From Udeniomyces pyricola (lineage: Eukaryota; Basidiomycota; Tremellomycetes; Cystofilobasidiales; Mrakiaceae): a stretch of 64,000 nucleotides of DNA. The notes below the pieces were generated by a model that saw only the letters and a list, made by a program, of their open reading frames with translations, did not search any database and was not told the origin of the DNA. Where the stretch lies: NCBI GenBank assembly GCA_039545295.1, contig BCIK01000017.1, forward strand, positions 248,001-312,000, read 5' to 3'. Positions 60,951 to 64,000 of the stretch are shown here, in pieces. Every line of letters starts with the position of its first letter. Positions within the stretch are counted from its first letter, which is position 1. Made by a program: the position numbers and the translations under genes.

Positions 60951-63515
60951 ATGCCCACCTTTGCTACGGCTTTGCTCCGACGACGCGGCATCGTCCCGAC
61001 CGTGGCGCTCGCCCTCTTCATCCTCGCCTTCCTCTCGCTCGCTGTCCTTCCATCGGCTCCTCATACACCAGTCAAGGCTTACTTCACCTCAACCACAACA
61101 CCACCCAAGCCTACATACTCGACATCTCAACTCTCCAATGCCAAGGCCTTTCCACTTTCGAACTGCCACACAAATGGACGCAAAGGATGCAACTACACCT
61201 CCATGTCAATCTCTCACGCGACGCTCTTTGATCTCGCTTCCAACGCCGTCGTCGACCAAAACATGGATGTCTACGAGAACGAAGCCGCCATATTCAACCC
61301 GGCTATTCTCGTGATGCCCGCAGGAAGCCGCTTCGATTTCGCTCTCGTCGCTCGAGGGCCCTCGAAGGTGCTGTTCGCGAATGGGAAGCTCTGGATCCCT
61401 AGGACGTGAGTTAAAATCTGAGGGAAGAGTTAATCGGTCCAACAAAACGAATTCCACTCTGCCCACGCTGACACTTGGGTGCGCGATGACACAGACTGGT
61501 AGCATGGTTTGCCAACCTCGAGGGCGACTCCAAGCTTGTTCAGCAAGAGCAGGCCGTCGTACTCGACCTTGCTTCGACGTCGAGTGCTGGTTGTGAATTC
61601 CCTTGGGAGTAAGTTGTTTACAATCTGTCTTCCACCCGATAATCATTCGTCTGTATTTGTCCAGCCCATCGCTGATCGAATACTGCTGGATCTATGGGCA
61701 CCCGTTGCTTTTCTTGTTGTCGTTGTTGATGATGATTTTATTTTATCTTACATTTTTTTTGTAACCTCTTGTCATGATTTGGCAGCACCACTCCAGGTCC
61801 AGAAGACCCACGTCTGATATGGTCTCCTCCCTCAGCATCAGCACCCACGTTCCATCCCCTCATCCAACCCTCTCATGTCCCTGTTCTGATACTTGGGATG
61901 GACACCACTCGACCCGAGGCGTGTCGCACGATGGGCGTTATGGACCTTCGGACCGTTTGGCCGGCCCTGAAGGACGAGCTCGGACGTGTAGAGGAGCTCG
62001 CAGGGGACGTGCAAGAGGTAAAAGCGGGTCAGGTCTTGGAGAGGGGAACAGAAGTCTATTTTGAAGGCATGGGAAACAGAGAGAAAAAGTAGGTTGTTTT
62101 CACGCAGCTTGATTGCTCCTTTTGGCACACGACTATGAGCGAGATGTACATTCTGGATTGATCATTTTCTTCTTCACCTTGCTTGTCCGTACAGCTGGGC
62201 TGCATTTTACCCTCCTTTCCCTTCGGACTCCCATCCTCTGTCTTACCCGATGAAGAACACCCTTCCCCTACCCTCCTTCCACTACTCGACTTCACCCCAC
62301 CAACAACTTCTCATCCCGTCCGTCCACCAATCCCCACACCCTTCTTCACCTCTCCTCTACAGAACTCTCCATGATCTCATGAACAGCGATGAGCCCTCCC
62401 CACTCGCTCAACGTCCACTAGACCCCCTTGATAACCTGCCCCTGATGCGGGCGCAGGATCCGTCGACGACGATGGATCTTGACATTTGCACGAAACGGGT
62501 GTTGGGCATGACGGAGCGACCGGGGTCCAAGATTGGCGATCATCATGCCACGCCCTTTTATACCGTCACGTTGGAAGAGAGGGGCAAGGGGATTGAGATG
62601 GCGGAAGACAATACGGTTCTGGTGGGATTGATGCACTCTAAGAGGTACGAGAAACCCTATTTTTCTTTTCTGTCCTGCTCTGATCGTACGAAGGAGGATG
62701 GCGATCGTGCAAAGCGGGTTTTCAAAGTCTAGCTTCATGTTCTGACCATTTTTTCTCGTTATCTTTCCCCTTTTCCTCGGTGGTCACCCTTCTGGCGTGA
62801 TCTTTCTCTCGGTCTACGTCCGATAGGATGTTACTGGGCGACGACAACCAACTCTGGCTGTACGATCAATACGTCATTGTCCTTAACGCGACGACATACG
62901 CTCCCATAGGTGTCTCGCCTCCTCTAATCTTCTGTCAGTCCTTCATCACCAGCATGTCTTATTAGTCTTCCTACCCTAGCCACATGGTGTACATCAAGCC
63001 AACAAACACCAGGTGATACATGTGAAAAACCTCGACACTAACCTATATGTTTTTTTATTTTATTTTCAACTTCCTCATATTTCTGTCTTTGGTTTCTTTC
63101 TTTCCTACATCTTGTCCCCTTCATCATGGTGTCTCGTTCACAAACGTTCATTGTATCCCTTCTTCATTCCTCTCCTCTCCCCCCCCCTTCCCCAGCCGGT
63201 CTGACGCCTCACAAATTCTACTTCTCCCAATCCCTAACCTTCATCCCTACCACCCCTTCCTCTCCCCTTCCAAACAGTAACCCTCCTTCCTCTTTCCTCT
63301 CCTGGTTCTCCTCTTCCCCTTCTCATCCTACCCCTTCAACTTCACCTTCCCTTTCGCTCTCCCATGGGTTCCTCAACGACGACGTCCTCGTCGCCCTCGG
63401 CGAGGGCGATGGGAAGATGGGCGTCGTTCGGTTGGAGGTTCGACAGCTTTTGGCGGACGTCATGAGATGTCAAGGGGAAAGTGGAGAAGTTAGATCGAGA
63501 CTCTATAATTATTGA
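60951..63515 (+). CDS. type II membrane protein, GH130/beta-mannosyltransferase-like propeller
   Basis: Six exons (60951-61405, 61495-61608, 61786-62088, 62195-62644, 62827-62909, 63196-63515) encode 574 residues. A short basic N-terminus precedes one membrane helix (VPTVALALFILAFLSLAVL), so the body faces the Golgi/ER lumen or the outside. The body starts with NCHTNGRKGCNYT, then LFANGKLWIPRTLVAWF and TTPGPEDPRLIWSP. G-x-E-D-P-R is a landmark of five-bladed propeller enzymes and glycosyltransferases (GH130, fungal beta-mannosyltransferases). Later come NTVLVGLMHSKR and, in the last exon, LSLSHGFLNDDVLVALGEGD, which looks like a closing propeller blade. Activity is not shown. The exon 4-6 region is less well conserved to my eye and its splice choice is less sure. 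ATG 60951 is used because no in-frame ATG lies upstream. Confidence 0.65.
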
Positions 63516-64000
63516 ACCTATATATATATATGGTCACTTTCATGACTTTCTCTTATTCGTTCGTTCTCTATCGACGTGTGTTTTATCTCTTTATTTATCT
63601 ACTTTTTTTCATATCTTATCATGTCCTACCAACCCCGAATCTCGATCGAAACCAATATCCCAAACATCCTGTATGCATACATGTATGCGTCCCAAGACTG
63701 ACGTTCGGCCATACATACTTTGCCAAGATCCGTTCCTTGATCCGTCCTTGACTACTCCTTAAATTTCAATCATGATCCAACAGGTTTTATTCCTCTAACC
63801 CAATCGCTAGGTATCTAAGTTGTCCCAGATCAGAGTTGAGTTGCCCGATCAAAGGAAACCTGCAAGATTTTCTTGATTGGGCACGGCTCATGACATTTAT
63901 CATATCTCCGGCGTTTTGACAAGACACTAGCATGATCGAGCAGCTTGAAAGCCGGAGTGTATAGAGAAGAGCAAGACAGGCACTACCAAGCCAATATCAT
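63516..64000. other. 3' flank and unannotated end of window
   Basis: A TA repeat at 63519-63532 begins four bases after the stop codon. The remaining sequence shows no coding exon. A gene could begin beyond the window edge. Confidence 0.5.

Overview
The window is fungal nuclear DNA, most likely from a basidiomycete. The evidence is genes split by many short GT-AG introns (the ABC transporter has about 32 exons), pyrimidine-rich 3' splice sites, roughly 50% GC, Ser/Pro/Gln-rich low-complexity proteins, and genes packed on both strands with small gaps. I cannot name the species. There are no rRNA genes, no CRISPR array and no recognisable transposon. Two single N bases, both inside homopolymer runs, show it is an assembled contig. 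All gene models were built by hand from splice-site phase and protein-family patterns, without alignment tools.

Left third (1-25 kb): a drug/polyamine-type MFS transporter (860-3744, +); a Ser-rich protein with an HSP20-like fold (4815-7392, -); a small unknown nuclear-looking protein (10183-11547, -) that shares a 226-bp divergent promoter with a small membrane-associated protein (11774-12843, +); a 1454-residue Sds3-family histone-deacetylase-complex subunit (13351-18486, +); and a cytidine/dCMP-type deaminase with a large low-complexity insertion and a frame problem (19529-21678, +). About 22-26 kb is mostly low-complexity spacer with two weak gene candidates and a 12-bp minisatellite.

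Middle (26-50 kb): an aldo/keto reductase (25970-27633, -); a VPS62-like secretory protein with a C-terminal membrane anchor (28841-30939, -); a 120-residue protein (31751-32414, -) divergent from an epsin (32672-35852, +); a full ABCC/MRP transporter (36496-46518, +) that contains 8-nt and 9-nt microexons and a GC-AG intron; and a Trm82/WDR4-like WD40 subunit of the tRNA m7G methyltransferase (46838-49224, +).

Right (50-64 kb): the Erv1 sulfhydryl oxidase (49694-51080, -); a 1865-residue RING-PH-vWA protein (51849-58381, -) with the domain order of the Ste5/Far1 mating-MAPK scaffolds; a 2.6-kb gap; and a type II membrane protein with a GH130/beta-mannosyltransferase-like propeller signature (60951-63515, +). 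The genes are functionally mixed (transport, vesicle traffic, chromatin, redox, tRNA modification, signalling). Nothing suggests a biosynthetic cluster. The most unusual content is the RING-PH-vWA scaffold candidate, the microexons and the deaminase insertion.
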